Shown one piece after another: positions 45,401 through 53,936 of a stretch of 64,000 bases of DNA. The number at the start of each line of letters is the position of its first letter. Position 1 is the first letter of the stretch. The stretch is taken from contig SOPS01000001.1 in the NCBI GenBank assembly GCA_005239175.1, positions 1,166,708 through 1,230,707 on the forward strand, given 5' to 3'. The position numbers and the translations under genes are program-made. The notes under the pieces are model-generated. The model made no database searches and had not been told where the DNA came from. It saw only the letters and a list, made by a program, of their open reading frames with translations. The stretch comes from a halophilic archaeon SHRA6. Its GTDB lineage: Archaea > Halobacteriota > Halobacteria > Halobacteriales > Haloferacaceae.

Positions 45401-46379
45401 AGACGACATCGATCCCGAGTTCGTCGAGGTAGTCGACGCCGCGGGCGATCTCGTCGCCCTCCGCGAGCGTCTGGAATGTCGTTTCGCCGCGGCGACCCGC
45501 CCACGATCGCGTGAAGATCTGGTACATGACCGCCTCGTTCATCCATTCTGGCGGGCGATTCGGCAGCTCAATTGTGCCGTCCGGCGAGAGTTCGATCGTG
45601 TCGACGACGCTGGATTGACTCCCATCATAGACGATGGCGTGGACGCGCGCACGCTCGTCGTCGAGTGCGTCGACGGGAACGGTTGCGCTCAGTCCATCAA
45701 TCTCGATCGCGTCAGTTTCGAGCGCGTCGCGGTCGTCAGCGACAACCACCGCCTCGAGGTCGGCGATCGACGTCCGGCTGTTCGGCGCGGTCTTCGCGTT
45801 CGTTTCGATCTCGAACGTCGAGCCCTCGAGAGAGCCGGACAGCTCGATTCGCGGTGGGCCGCCTGCACTGTCGTCGACCTCGGGGAAGGCGTGGATCGTC
45901 CACTCGTGGGTGCCGTCTGGAGCCTCGAGTTCGATCGCGTATCGTCCGGGGATGTCTGCCTCGAACTCCCCGACGTTGTCTCGGCCGGCGTCGTAGCGTG
46001 GCTGATCGTCGAACAGCGAGGACGCGTAGGTGATCTCGGCATCGCTGCCGTCCGGGCGATCGACGACCCGCCACGAGAAATCCGCGGCGTCGTACCCCTC
46101 GGGATCGGCACTCGGGTCTGGGATCCGCGGGGCGAGGTTATTGCGATCGCTGATATACTCCGGGGAAACCCACACCGGGTTCCAGAGCTTCTCGCCGACG
46201 TGGACGAACCGCGGCTCGCCGGGGTGGTGTGACGCTGCGCCCACCTCTGTGACCTGCCTGCGCGCGGCGAGCCGATCGGCGGCCGCGCCGGTCGGGGCCA
46301 CAGAGAGCAGTCCAATTCCCGCGAGCCCGCCGAGGACGGCCCGTCGGCTCGCGGTTGGGGTGTGTGATCGATCGCTCAT
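42420..46379 (-). CDS. Exported GH13 alpha-amylase-family enzyme with two C-terminal modules
   Basis: The 1319-residue product starts with a Tat-type signal (TASRRAVLGGLAGIGLLSVA). A beta-rich N-terminal region lies at about 45-245 and the GH13 barrel at about 250-640: GGGPHGYDITDYF, DVVINHCG, nucleophile Asp in FRCDIAWGVPH, acid/base Glu in LLDEAIPND, and ENHDENR. Two related modules follow (each with IDEFxxHE/IEES, LQVYLRDP/FQVYVHDP and TFGGG/TIGGG) that fit glucodextranase C-terminal domains. An Asp/Glu-rich stalk and GIPGFGLGAGAAAIGG...RL resemble a PGF-CTERM anchor. Substrate: alpha-glucan, inferred. The ATG at 46379 was chosen because the frame upstream is antisense to the helicase gene. 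Confidence 0.88.
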   Translation of the reverse strand: MSDRSHTPTASRRAVLGGLAGIGLLSVAPTGAAADRLAARRQVTEVGAASHHPGEPRFVHVGEKLWNPVWVSPEYISDRNNLAPRIPDPSADPEGYDAADFSWRVVDRPDGSDAEITYASSLFDDQPRYDAGRDNVGEFEADIPGRYAIELEAPDGTHEWTIHAFPEVDDSAGGPPRIELSGSLEGSTFEIETNAKTAPNSRTSIADLEAVVVADDRDALETDAIEIDGLSATVPVDALDDERARVHAIVYDGSQSSVVDTIELSPDGTIELPNRPPEWMNEAVMYQIFTRSWAGRRGETTFQTLAEGDEIARGVDYLDELGIDVVWLTPIHPAVSADRAFPGGGPHGYDITDYFDVAEDLVPEGEEGLVAYEAFVDACHDNDIKVCLDVVINHCGRTLPKFQDTIERQTDEPEFWPIVEAWDDDSPYFDWFDRLDVPFEYDGETLEVAPHATGFWNLQLHPNFNFDNMAVREYMLAFADFWAGEIGVDAFRCDIAWGVPHSFWKEFREVVRAADSEFMLLDEAIPNDRAFSENEFDAHFDTEGFTVPAHQIARGEADLDALFEAIRERQNEGFPDHALFLNAIENHDENRTLNEAMDGTRGDPRKAQRAVWAAGVALPGVPFVYYGQERAISEYGENRHQGDEDPRTEGDVRPDGMQRAFMNWEEYDEEHLAFYRELIETYHELDVLNPDAALSGAWSNSMSDALVFGRDASGLDDVDGPDRVIVVINPDPGEAQVFLRPSVDGVDLVTDTDISQETVSNATAVAVDTIAILETPDLLEIGSRVAAFDPETGTDDGPGGYVYPEDEAYTDGALDIDEFTLHETPEAYQFRLVVDGDLTNHRDRPEGFSVQHLQVYLRDPEADSGTTAMREGTNAVLTEPHQLRVVVDGDRGARLERHDGEVVTEGRVQVNEVTGAIVANVPKDAFERPLSAHSVAPVLFGYDPNALGGVAQVTAEATETTFGGGEDSDANPNVIDLVTDIGVDRADALAYSADSPAEIGYIPLETPFESVTTIDVPTGEPYGPGTYEVPTGDDYYKAAWDIDEFSIEESRDDVAFEFTLAEPPENPWGFDPGFSHPFFQVYVHDPDADGPESITGRTGTNIETEVPYHYRVVVHGEGTMAVEDAEGNGVTRDVSVETDGETVRIVVPRAAIGWDREAGIALAPTVMPYDGFGEGGIRPIGPEAEEHTIGGGREGVRDPAVMDMVTPEGVDRADVLSEYDEDTRAAIPFVTVGDLSREDLLADVGDDGSETESDGADDDTETDSSEEDNSEDASDNESEVPEGETDEEDGIPGFGLGAGAAAIGGGALAAKRLHDRDSA

Positions 46380-46589
46380 GCGTCTCCGTGTGCTGGGGGG
46401 CGGTTGTACATGCGTGGCTCTGTCTCGTATGCAGTCAACCCGTCGAGTTAAATCTTTACGAAAAATCACCTCATACTTATACACGGGGTTGTTCGCAGGG
46501 CAGTTCGCGCCCCGGCGCGAACGAAGGAAACGCATTTGGCTCCGGAGCACTCGGCTTTGCGTGATGAGGATTGCCGCCGGTGAGAGCCG

Positions 46590-48932
46590 ATGAAGGTTGC
46601 CGATGCGGTTCCAGAATTCGCCGACGCGTTCGGGTTTTCGGAGTTCAATCGAATGCAGCGCGAGGCGCTGCCTGCACTGCTCGACAGCGACGCGAACGTC
46701 GTTGCGAGCGCACCAACTGGCTCCGGGAAGACGGCACTCGCTGAGCTCGCAATCTGTAAAACGCTCCAGGACGGCGGGACGGCACTGTTTATCGCGCCGC
46801 TTCGGGCGCTCACAAACGAAAAAGAGGCTGATTGGGAGCGCTTTGAGTCGCTTGGGTACTCGGTGTACGTTGTCACCGGCGAGCGCGATCTCAACCCTCG
46901 CCGGGCCGAACGGGCAGACATCCTCGTGATGACGCCTGAAAAGACCGACTCGGCGACCCGAAAGCACGACTCGCCGCGGTACTCGTTCATTACTGACATC
47001 GACTGCTGTGTGATCGACGAGGTTCACCTGCTGGATTCAGACGGCCGCGGCGGCGTGCTCGAGGTCACCGTCTCGCGGCTCCGGCGGCTCTGTGATCCCC
47101 GAATTATCGCGCTGTCGGCCACGATGCCCAACATCGGCGACGTGGCTGCGTGGCTCGATGCGCCGCCCGACGCGGTCTTTGAGTTCGACGAGGACTACCG
47201 CCCGGTCGACTTGCACTCGGGCGTACAGACGTACACGCACGGACAGAACGCCTTCGTCGACAAGTACATCCGGCTCTCGAAAGCGATCGACCTCGCAGAG
47301 CCACACATCACCGACGGCGGGCAGGCGCTCGTGTTCGTCTCGTCGCGACAGGACACCGTCCGGGCGGCCCAGAAGGCTCGTGACGCGATCGCCGAACGCG
47401 ACATCCCCATGGGCGCCCGCGGCGACTACGATGTCCACACGGCCGCAAAGGAATTGGACAACGAGACGCTCCGTAAGTCGATCCCTGACGGCGTCGCGTT
47501 TCATCACGCGGGGCTGTCGAAGGGCGATCGCGACCAGGTCGAGGCGTGGTTCAAAGACGGCACCGTCCAGCTGTTGTTTTCGACCTCCACGCTCGCGTGG
47601 GGCGTGAATCTCCCGGCACGGTGTGTCGTCATCCGAGACACCAAACACCACGATCCGCTGGAGGGCGAGGTCGACATCAGCCCACTCGACATCCTCCAGA
47701 TGCTCGGGCGGGCGGGGCGGCCGGGCTACGACGACGTGGGCTACGGCTGGGTCGTGTGCGACCGTGGCGACGCCGACAAGTACCGCACGCTGCTCACCGA
47801 CGGCACGGAGATCGAATCGCGACTCGCGGCCGATCTCGACGCCCACCTCAACGCCGAGATCGCCATGGGGACGATCGCCGATCTCGAGGACGTGATGTCG
47901 TGGCTCGAAACCACGTTCTACTACCAGCGAGCCCGCTCGAAGCCCGAGGAGTACGGTTTCGACGGCCTGCGCGATCGGGTCCGCTCCTCGCTCGAACGGC
48001 TCGTCGATCGCGGCTTCGTCGAAACCGACGACGACCTCGGCATCGACGCCACCGCGCTCGGCCGGCTCACCTCGAAGTACTACCTCGATCTCGACACCGC
48101 CTACGCGTTCCGACGGCTCGCCGATCGCGACCGGCTCACCGCCGCCGACATTCTCGAAACGGTCGCCGCCAGTGCGGCCTTCGACAGCGTCTCCGCCAGA
48201 CAGGCCGAATCGGACGCGATCGGTAACGTCCTCCGCGGAGTCGACACCGACCTCGAGGACGGCCACCGGAAGGTTCGCGCCATCTTGGAGGCGAGCATGG
48301 CCGATTCGATTCCCGGCGATCTCCGCAGCGACGCGTGGATCATCCGCCAGAACGCCCTGAGGCTGCTCGCGGCGCTTGGGGAGTTTCTCGATCGCTTCTC
48401 GGGGCCGCGGGCGGCGAACCTCGCCTGCCGCGTCGAATCGCGGGTCGAAAACGGCGTCGCTGCTTCCGCAGTGGCGCTCACTGCGATCGACGGCGTCGGC
48501 GCGGGGCGCGCGGAGACGCTCGCGAACGCGGGCATGACCTCACCGGCAGACGTACTCGCGGCCGGACACGGCGAATTGACGAACGCCGGATTCTCCGCTG
48601 GGGTCGCAAGACGGGTCGTCGATGCTGCGGGTGAACTCCCGCGGATCGAGGTCGACTGGGGGGCGCTGCCCGACGAAATCGCGACCGGTGATAACGAACT
48701 GGTCGAGGCAACGATCGAAAACCGCGGCGGCGCTGCCCGTGCCGGGATTCGCGTCACCGTCAACGGCGTCGAGATGAGCGAAACTACGGCGTATCTCGCC
48801 GACCGGACGACAACTCCGATCGCGGCGTTTGGCTCGCCGGCGGCCGACGAACTCGAGTATACGATCGAGGTGACGTTTCCCGATCTGCCGCTGTTGCCGG
48901 TGCGGGCCTCGCGAACGATTCGCGTCGAGTGA
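46590..48932 (+). CDS. Hel308/Brr2-type DEAD/H helicase
   Basis: The 780-residue superfamily 2 helicase has a Q-motif-like FNRMQREALPALL and Walker A ASAPTGSGKTALAELA. The other motifs are IDEVHLLD (DEVH box), LSATMPNIGDVAAWL and QMLGRAGRPGYDDVGYG (motif VI). The ratchet/Sec63-like region follows, with a helix-hairpin-helix (IDGVGAGRAETLANAG), then a C-terminal beta domain of about 90 residues. That last part is unusual for canonical Hel308. Role: unwinding stalled forks or RNA; the paralogue cannot be settled from sequence alone. It is divergent from the GH13 gene. Confidence 0.85.
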   Translation: MKVADAVPEFADAFGFSEFNRMQREALPALLDSDANVVASAPTGSGKTALAELAICKTLQDGGTALFIAPLRALTNEKEADWERFESLGYSVYVVTGERDLNPRRAERADILVMTPEKTDSATRKHDSPRYSFITDIDCCVIDEVHLLDSDGRGGVLEVTVSRLRRLCDPRIIALSATMPNIGDVAAWLDAPPDAVFEFDEDYRPVDLHSGVQTYTHGQNAFVDKYIRLSKAIDLAEPHITDGGQALVFVSSRQDTVRAAQKARDAIAERDIPMGARGDYDVHTAAKELDNETLRKSIPDGVAFHHAGLSKGDRDQVEAWFKDGTVQLLFSTSTLAWGVNLPARCVVIRDTKHHDPLEGEVDISPLDILQMLGRAGRPGYDDVGYGWVVCDRGDADKYRTLLTDGTEIESRLAADLDAHLNAEIAMGTIADLEDVMSWLETTFYYQRARSKPEEYGFDGLRDRVRSSLERLVDRGFVETDDDLGIDATALGRLTSKYYLDLDTAYAFRRLADRDRLTAADILETVAASAAFDSVSARQAESDAIGNVLRGVDTDLEDGHRKVRAILEASMADSIPGDLRSDAWIIRQNALRLLAALGEFLDRFSGPRAANLACRVESRVENGVAASAVALTAIDGVGAGRAETLANAGMTSPADVLAAGHGELTNAGFSAGVARRVVDAAGELPRIEVDWGALPDEIATGDNELVEATIENRGGAARAGIRVTVNGVEMSETTAYLADRTTTPIAAFGSPAADELEYTIEVTFPDLPLLPVRASRTIRVE

Positions 48933-49001
48933 ACAGTAGGGGTACGTTACTGCCCACTGGCCGCCGGAGATTTACGTACGATCGCGAGGCCACCCCGCTG
49001 T

Positions 49002-49796
49002 ATGTCCGAGACTGTTCGGCTGTTCACCGGCGACTGCACGACGAAATTCGACGGGACGCGGAGCCAGACCCAACGCGGAACCGTCGTCATCGTGGTCAAG
49101 CCCGATCGCACCGTACTCGTCCACGACGCTGACGGCTACCAGCCTGTCGCGTGGCTGACCCGTCCCGACGAACTCACCATTGAGGAGGACGACGCCGGGT
49201 TTTCGATCGTCGCACAGGCGGGCGAGCAGACGCTACGAGTTGCCTCGAACGCAAAGGGCCGCGCGTGGTCTGCGCCGATCGGGGCGGCCGGCACGCCGAT
49301 CGGGACCTGTCCGGACTGCTCGGGACCGCTCGTGCGGATTCGCGGTGACGTACGGTGTCTCGACTGCGAGGACCGCTACGGCCTCCCCTCGGGTGCGGCC
49401 ATCCTCGACGATACCTGTGAGGCGTGTGGACTACCGAAAATGGCTGTCGAGCGCGGCGATCGATTCGAACTCTGTGTTGACTACGCGTGTGAGGGTCTCG
49501 CCGATGCCGTCCGCGATCGCTTCGAGGGCGAATGGGACTGTCCAGATTGCGGCTCGCCGCTGTCGATCAAAAGCCCAGACGGACGAATCTTCCTCGGCTG
49601 TTCGGCGTATCCGGACTGCGAGACGACGTTCTCGATCCCTTCGGGCAGCATCTCAGGAGCGTGTGCTTGTGGGCTCCCCGTATTCGACACCCCCGCGGGC
49701 GAGCGCTGTCTCGACGGGACATGCGATCGCGACCCGCACGCTACCGACGGCGGCCGACCGTTTTGGCCGTCCGGCGATCGATCGTCTATATCGTGA
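49002..49796 (+). CDS. NucS N-domain protein with topoisomerase-type zinc fingers
   Basis: The 264-residue protein begins with a segment like the DNA-binding N-terminal domain of NucS/EndoMS (RLFTGDCTTKFDG...RTVLVHDADGYQPVAWLTRPDE). It lacks the nuclease domain. Instead there are several cysteine clusters: CPDC...CLDC, CEACGLP, a topoisomerase-like C4 finger CPDCGSPLSIKSPDGRIFLGC...C, and CACGLPVF. It probably binds single-stranded DNA. A TTTACGTA box about 30 bases upstream supports this ATG. The stop codon is followed directly by the 26-bp array. Confidence 0.8.
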   Translation: MSETVRLFTGDCTTKFDGTRSQTQRGTVVIVVKPDRTVLVHDADGYQPVAWLTRPDELTIEEDDAGFSIVAQAGEQTLRVASNAKGRAWSAPIGAAGTPIGTCPDCSGPLVRIRGDVRCLDCEDRYGLPSGAAILDDTCEACGLPKMAVERGDRFELCVDYACEGLADAVRDRFEGEWDCPDCGSPLSIKSPDGRIFLGCSAYPDCETTFSIPSGSISGACACGLPVFDTPAGERCLDGTCDRDPHATDGGRPFWPSGDRSSIS

Positions 49797-49800
49797 GTTA

Positions 49801-50099
49801 GCGGCGATCGTCTGCATTGTGAGTTAGCGGCGATCGTCTGCATTGTGAGTTAGCGGCGATCGTCTGCATTGTGAGTTAGCGGCGATCGTCTGCATTGTGA
49901 GTTAGCGGCGATCGTCTGCATTGTGAGTTAGCGGCGATCGTCTGCATTGTGAGTTAGCGGCGATCGTCTGCATTGTGAGTTAGCGGCGATCGTCTGCATT
50001 GTGAGTTAGCGGCGATCGTCTGCATTGTGAGTTAGCGGCGATCGTCTGCATTGTGAGTTAGCGGCGATCGTCTGCATTGTGAGTTAGCGGCGATCGTCC
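49801..50099 (+). repeat. Minisatellite: 11 perfect 26-bp units plus a partial copy
   Basis: Eleven identical 26-base units start at 49801 and every 26 bases to 50061, and a 13-base partial copy begins at 50087. Each unit contains GCGGCGATCGTCTGC followed by ATTGTGAGTTA, so each carries the CGATCG palindrome and stop codons. A diverged copy (GGCGATCGATCGTC...TCGTGAGTTA) forms the last codons and stop of the NucS-like gene, showing where the array began. There are no spacers, so it is not a CRISPR. The remaining 58 bases before endA hold no recognised element. Confidence 0.97.
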
Positions 50100-50157
50100 A
50101 CGCTCTGGGTTGGTGGCGATCGGTGCGTCTTTGTCTGCCCAGAACCCCCCTCGGTAC

Positions 50158-51231
50158 ATGGACGGAACCCTCCGCGAGAACGCCGTCGAACTCGGCGGCA
50201 ACGCGAAACAGCGGTTCTACGACGCCCGCGGCTACGGCCGGCCCGCCGGCGGCGATCGAGTCGAACTCACGGCCGTCGAGGCCGCCCACCTGCTGTTCCG
50301 GGGCGACCTCGACGCGGTTGTCGTCGATGGCGATCGCCTCGACTTCGAGCCGTTTTTTATCCACGCAGCCGGGGAGACGACCGCGTTCACGAAACGGTTC
50401 CTCGTCTACTCGGACCTGCGCGATCGCGGTTTTTACCTCTCGCCGGCGCGAGAGGGCTGGCCCGGTGCGGACGCCATCGACGACCCCTCGCCGATCGACT
50501 TCACGGTCTACCCACGCGGCAGCGGTCCCGGCGACGGGTCGGTTGCACACCGGATCTCGGTCCACGGCGAGCGTGAGCGGATCCCAGCCGCCGGGCTGGC
50601 TGGCCGGACGCTTGCGATCGTCGACGAAGAAAGCGAGATCACCTACTTCGAGCTGACGCGCCCGTCGTTCGAAGGGGCCTCGATGTACGAACCACCTGAG
50701 CCGATCGAGGCCGAACTCATCGGTGATCGGGTCGTCTGCTGGGACCCACCCGACGCAGTCCACGAACGGGGATTCTACGGCCAGCCACTCTCGGGGCGAG
50801 CGGCGATCGTCGAGGGAGCGATCCAGCTGTCATTGGTCGAGGCTGCGGGACTTGCGACGATCGATCGGCTTTCGGTGGCTGGTGAGTCTGATCCGTACGC
50901 AGCGATCGTTGAACGCGGGCGAGCGGTCGAGGGCGAGCGGTTCGATCGCCGGCTCGCAGTGTACGAACACCTTCGCGCGCAGGACGTGGTTCCCAAAACG
51001 GGATTCAAATTCGGCGCGGATTTCCGGACGTACGACGCGGTCGAGACGGTCTCAGAGCTGCCACACTCAGAGCGGCTGGTCCGGGTTGTGTCGCCGGATC
51101 ACGTCTTCGAGCCCAAAGCCCTCTCACTCGACGTCCGACTCGCCGGCGGGGTCCGGAAACGAATGGTTTTTGCGTTGACCGACGCGACAGGACAGATAAC
51201 GTGGCTTTCGGCGAGCCGCTTGACACCATGA
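50158..51231 (+). CDS. endA: tRNA-splicing endonuclease, fused two-domain type
   Basis: The 357-residue protein contains two tandem EndA repeats, as in euryarchaeal homodimeric enzymes with a degenerate first half. The catalytic triad is in the second half: Tyr in GADFRTYDAV, His in LPHSERLVRVV and Lys in GGVRKRMVFAL. It cuts bulge-helix-bulge introns of pre-tRNAs and pre-rRNAs. MDGTLRENAVELGGNAKQRF is the family start; the frame extends 16 codons upstream toward the repeat array. It overlaps trpS by four bases. Confidence 0.93.
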   Translation: MDGTLRENAVELGGNAKQRFYDARGYGRPAGGDRVELTAVEAAHLLFRGDLDAVVVDGDRLDFEPFFIHAAGETTAFTKRFLVYSDLRDRGFYLSPAREGWPGADAIDDPSPIDFTVYPRGSGPGDGSVAHRISVHGERERIPAAGLAGRTLAIVDEESEITYFELTRPSFEGASMYEPPEPIEAELIGDRVVCWDPPDAVHERGFYGQPLSGRAAIVEGAIQLSLVEAAGLATIDRLSVAGESDPYAAIVERGRAVEGERFDRRLAVYEHLRAQDVVPKTGFKFGADFRTYDAVETVSELPHSERLVRVVSPDHVFEPKALSLDVRLAGGVRKRMVFALTDATGQITWLSASRLTP

Positions 51232-52832
51232 CCGACGAGGACACCCCAACCGACATCTATGCGGACGGTGGCACAGCAGAGGGAGCCGACAGCGTCGCCA
51301 TCGATCCGTGGGGCTCCTCGACGATCGGCGACTACGGGGACCTCTTTTCGGAGTTCGGGATCGAATCCTTCGAGGACGTCCTCGCTGACGTGCCGTACCC
51401 GCACTACCTGATGCGCCGCGGCGTCATTTTTGGGCACCGCGAGTACGATCGTGTCGCCGCGGCGATGGCCAACGACGAACCCTTTGCGGCGCTGTCTGGG
51501 TTCATGCCGACCGGCGATCCCCACATCGGCCACAAGCTCGTTTTCGACGAGCTGATCTGGCATCAACAGCGCGGCGGGGACGTCTACGGGCTCATTGCTG
51601 ATCTCGAGGCACACTCCGCACGCGGGATCAGCTGGCCGGAGATCGACGAGCACGCGAGAAACTACCTGCTCAGCCTGCTCGCGCTCGGGTTCGACCCCGA
51701 CGAAGGGACGCTCTACCGGCAGTCGACGAACCGCGATGTCCAGGACCTGAGCTTCGAGTTGGGCTCGCGGGCGAACTTCTCGGAGTTCGAGGCGATCTAC
51801 GGCTTCGACGGCGAGACGAGCGTCTCGCACATGCAAAGCGTCGTGACCCAGATGGCCGACATCCTCTATCCGCAGTTGGCCGACGAGCCGAAGCCGACCG
51901 TCATCCCGGTCGGTCCAGATCAGGACCCACACGTCCGGTTCGCCCGCGATCTATCCGTCCGAATGCGGTATTTCAAAGTAACTGAGGCGTTCGCGAGCTT
52001 CGAGGCCGACGACGCCGAGCGGGTCCTCCTGGGAGACGCGTACGACTCGCTCTCGTCTGAGACGGCCGCTGACGCAGATGGCAATACCGCCGCCGATGAT
52101 CCGGTCCGCTGTGAGGACGCCGCCGAGTGGCTGTCGACGGCCGACATAGACCCAGAGTTCGAGCCCGCCCGCCGATCGGCGATCGGCAAGCTCGAATCCG
52201 CCGGCAAGGAACCGCTTCGTCCTCGAGTGCGGTTCTTCCACCGCCACGGCCCCGAGGCGGCGTTTGAGGCGATGATCGGCGCGATCGACGGGGAAAAACG
52301 CGTCTACGAGGGCCACATCGACTCGTTTGACCTCGATCTCGGAGCCGCTGAGGAGTTGGCCCGCGAGGTCGAACTCGACCACGGCGGCTTTGGCTTCATG
52401 CAGCCGTCGTCGATCTACCACCGATTCATGTCCGGGCTCACCGGCGGGAAGATGTCCTCGTCGATCCCGGCGAGTCACATTTCCCTGCTCGACGATCCCG
52501 AAGACGGCTACGACAAGGTCAAAGCCGCCTCCACCGGTGGGCGACAGACCGCCGCCGAACAGCGCGAACTCGGCGGCGAGCCCGACAAGTGCCCCGTCTA
52601 CGAGCTGTACGCGTACCTCCTCGCTGCGGACGACGACGAGTTCGCAACCCGCGTCTACGAGGAGTGTGCCGGCGGCGATCGACTGTGTGGCGATTGTAAA
52701 GAACAGGCCGCACAGCTTATGAAAGAGTTCCTCGCCGATCATCAGGAGAAACGCGAGGAAGCTGCGGAGCTCCTTTCGGAGCTTGACATCGACCTCGATC
52801 TCGATCGCCGTGGCCCCGGCGGCGCACACTGA
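51228..52832 (+). CDS. trpS: Tryptophanyl-tRNA synthetase
   Basis: The 534-residue class I synthetase has the HIGH-type motif TGDPHIGHKLVFDE and the KMSKS-type GGKMSSSIPASHI. AMANDEPFAALSGFMPTG is typical of the archaeal/eukaryotic type. An insertion rich in Asp and Ala (about residues 275-300) is halophile-specific. The ATG overlaps endA (ATGA). In haloarchaea tRNA-Trp carries a large intron, so sharing a transcript with the splicing enzyme makes sense functionally. Confidence 0.95.
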   Translation: MTDEDTPTDIYADGGTAEGADSVAIDPWGSSTIGDYGDLFSEFGIESFEDVLADVPYPHYLMRRGVIFGHREYDRVAAAMANDEPFAALSGFMPTGDPHIGHKLVFDELIWHQQRGGDVYGLIADLEAHSARGISWPEIDEHARNYLLSLLALGFDPDEGTLYRQSTNRDVQDLSFELGSRANFSEFEAIYGFDGETSVSHMQSVVTQMADILYPQLADEPKPTVIPVGPDQDPHVRFARDLSVRMRYFKVTEAFASFEADDAERVLLGDAYDSLSSETAADADGNTAADDPVRCEDAAEWLSTADIDPEFEPARRSAIGKLESAGKEPLRPRVRFFHRHGPEAAFEAMIGAIDGEKRVYEGHIDSFDLDLGAAEELAREVELDHGGFGFMQPSSIYHRFMSGLTGGKMSSSIPASHISLLDDPEDGYDKVKAASTGGRQTAAEQRELGGEPDKCPVYELYAYLLAADDDEFATRVYEECAGGDRLCGDCKEQAAQLMKEFLADHQEKREEAAELLSELDIDLDLDRRGPGGAH

Positions 52833-52987
52833 TTGCACCCGCTGGCACACTGTTTTCAGCCGCGGATACCGTGATTTCGATCGCCGAGGCGCGTTCTCTG
52901 TGCGCTCGTTGGTGATGCAACACGGCCGCTGGCCGCTGTCTGTGCCTGGCGCAAACGCTTATCTTTTCAGTTGTGGTATACGTAGCT

Positions 52988-53851
52988 ATGTCCATATTCA
53001 CCCAGATACGTCAACCCGAGTACACCGGCGAGAACCGCTGTATCCCGTGTACGATCGTAAATGTCGCACTGACCGCGATCGGAGCGATTGCGCTTTTTTT
53101 CGTTTCGGTGCCGCTTGCGATCGCCTTCATCCTTGTCGGACTCGGCTCGATCTGGCTCCGTGGGTACCTCGTCCCTGGGACACCCGAGTTGACGAAGCGA
53201 TACTTCCCCGACTGGCTGCTCGCACGGTTCGATAAGCTTCCAGCGGACGGCTCGCCGGTCGATCAACCCGATACCGATATCGATACCGTAGACGACACTG
53301 TCCCCGACGAAGCGGATCTCGTCGATCCCGTCGAGACGCTCCTGTCGGCGGGCGTCATCGAACCCTGCGACGACGACGTCTGTCTCACGGCATCGTTCGC
53401 CGATCGGTGGCGCGCTGCACTCGACGATCTCGAAGACGATCGTGACGCCCAGGCGGCGGCAATCCATTCACTTCGCGGCCTGCCATCGGGGCAGTCGGTG
53501 ACACTCGAAACCGATCAGTTCGATCGGCACGTCGCGAGAGCCGACGGCGACCAGATCGCTCGCTGGACGAGCGAAGGGGCATTGCTCGCCGATCTCGCCG
53601 CCCACGAGGTTCTGTCTTCGACAACTGATATGTGGATGGATATCGTGCCCGTCCAGCGGTTCGCAATTCTCGAAGCGTTCCGATCGTTCCTCGATCGCTG
53701 TCCGGTCTGTGGCGGCGACGTGGCAATGACAGAAGAGACTGTCAAATCGTGCTGTCGCTCCTGGGACGTCATCGCGGTCGTCTGTGCGGACTGCGAAGAG
53801 CGGTTCCTTGAGGTTGACCCAGAGGCGATCGAGGCGGCAGCGGTTGCCTGA
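52988..53851 (+). CDS. Membrane-anchored zinc-ribbon protein of unknown function
   Basis: The 287-residue product has an N-terminal CIPC pair near residue 17, then two membrane segments (IVNVALTAIGAIALFFVSV and PLAIAFILVGLGSIWL). An acidic soluble region follows, then a C-terminal zinc ribbon CPVCGG...CC...CADCEERF. The ATG at 52988 was preferred over one five codons earlier; a TATA-like TTATCTTTT lies about 30 bases upstream. It probably faces the cytoplasm. No family function is known to me. Confidence 0.75.
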   Translation: MSIFTQIRQPEYTGENRCIPCTIVNVALTAIGAIALFFVSVPLAIAFILVGLGSIWLRGYLVPGTPELTKRYFPDWLLARFDKLPADGSPVDQPDTDIDTVDDTVPDEADLVDPVETLLSAGVIEPCDDDVCLTASFADRWRAALDDLEDDRDAQAAAIHSLRGLPSGQSVTLETDQFDRHVARADGDQIARWTSEGALLADLAAHEVLSSTTDMWMDIVPVQRFAILEAFRSFLDRCPVCGGDVAMTEETVKSCCRSWDVIAVVCADCEERFLEVDPEAIEAAAVA

Positions 53852-53936
53852 TCGCCGCCATTCAGGCGCCGGATAGCCGCTGGCCGGAGTCCGGAACGGA
53901 TAACTGCGGACCCCTCCGTTATGCAATCAAGACAGT

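Noticed and set aside
46380..47027. N-terminal extension of the GH13 gene by 216 codons
   Set aside because: The Tat signal begins at 46379, and the upstream frame is antisense to the helicase gene and lacks domain similarity.
47037..48266. 409-codon open frame on the minus strand opposite the helicase
   Set aside because: Antisense shadow of the Hel308/Brr2-type helicase, whose motifs are intact.
49801..50099. CRISPR array
   Set aside because: Units are contiguous 26-mers with no unique spacers and no cas genes nearby.
50032..50763. 243-codon minus-strand frame running from the repeat array into endA
   Set aside because: It is open only because the repeat and high-GC endA happen to lack stops in that frame; no domain is visible.
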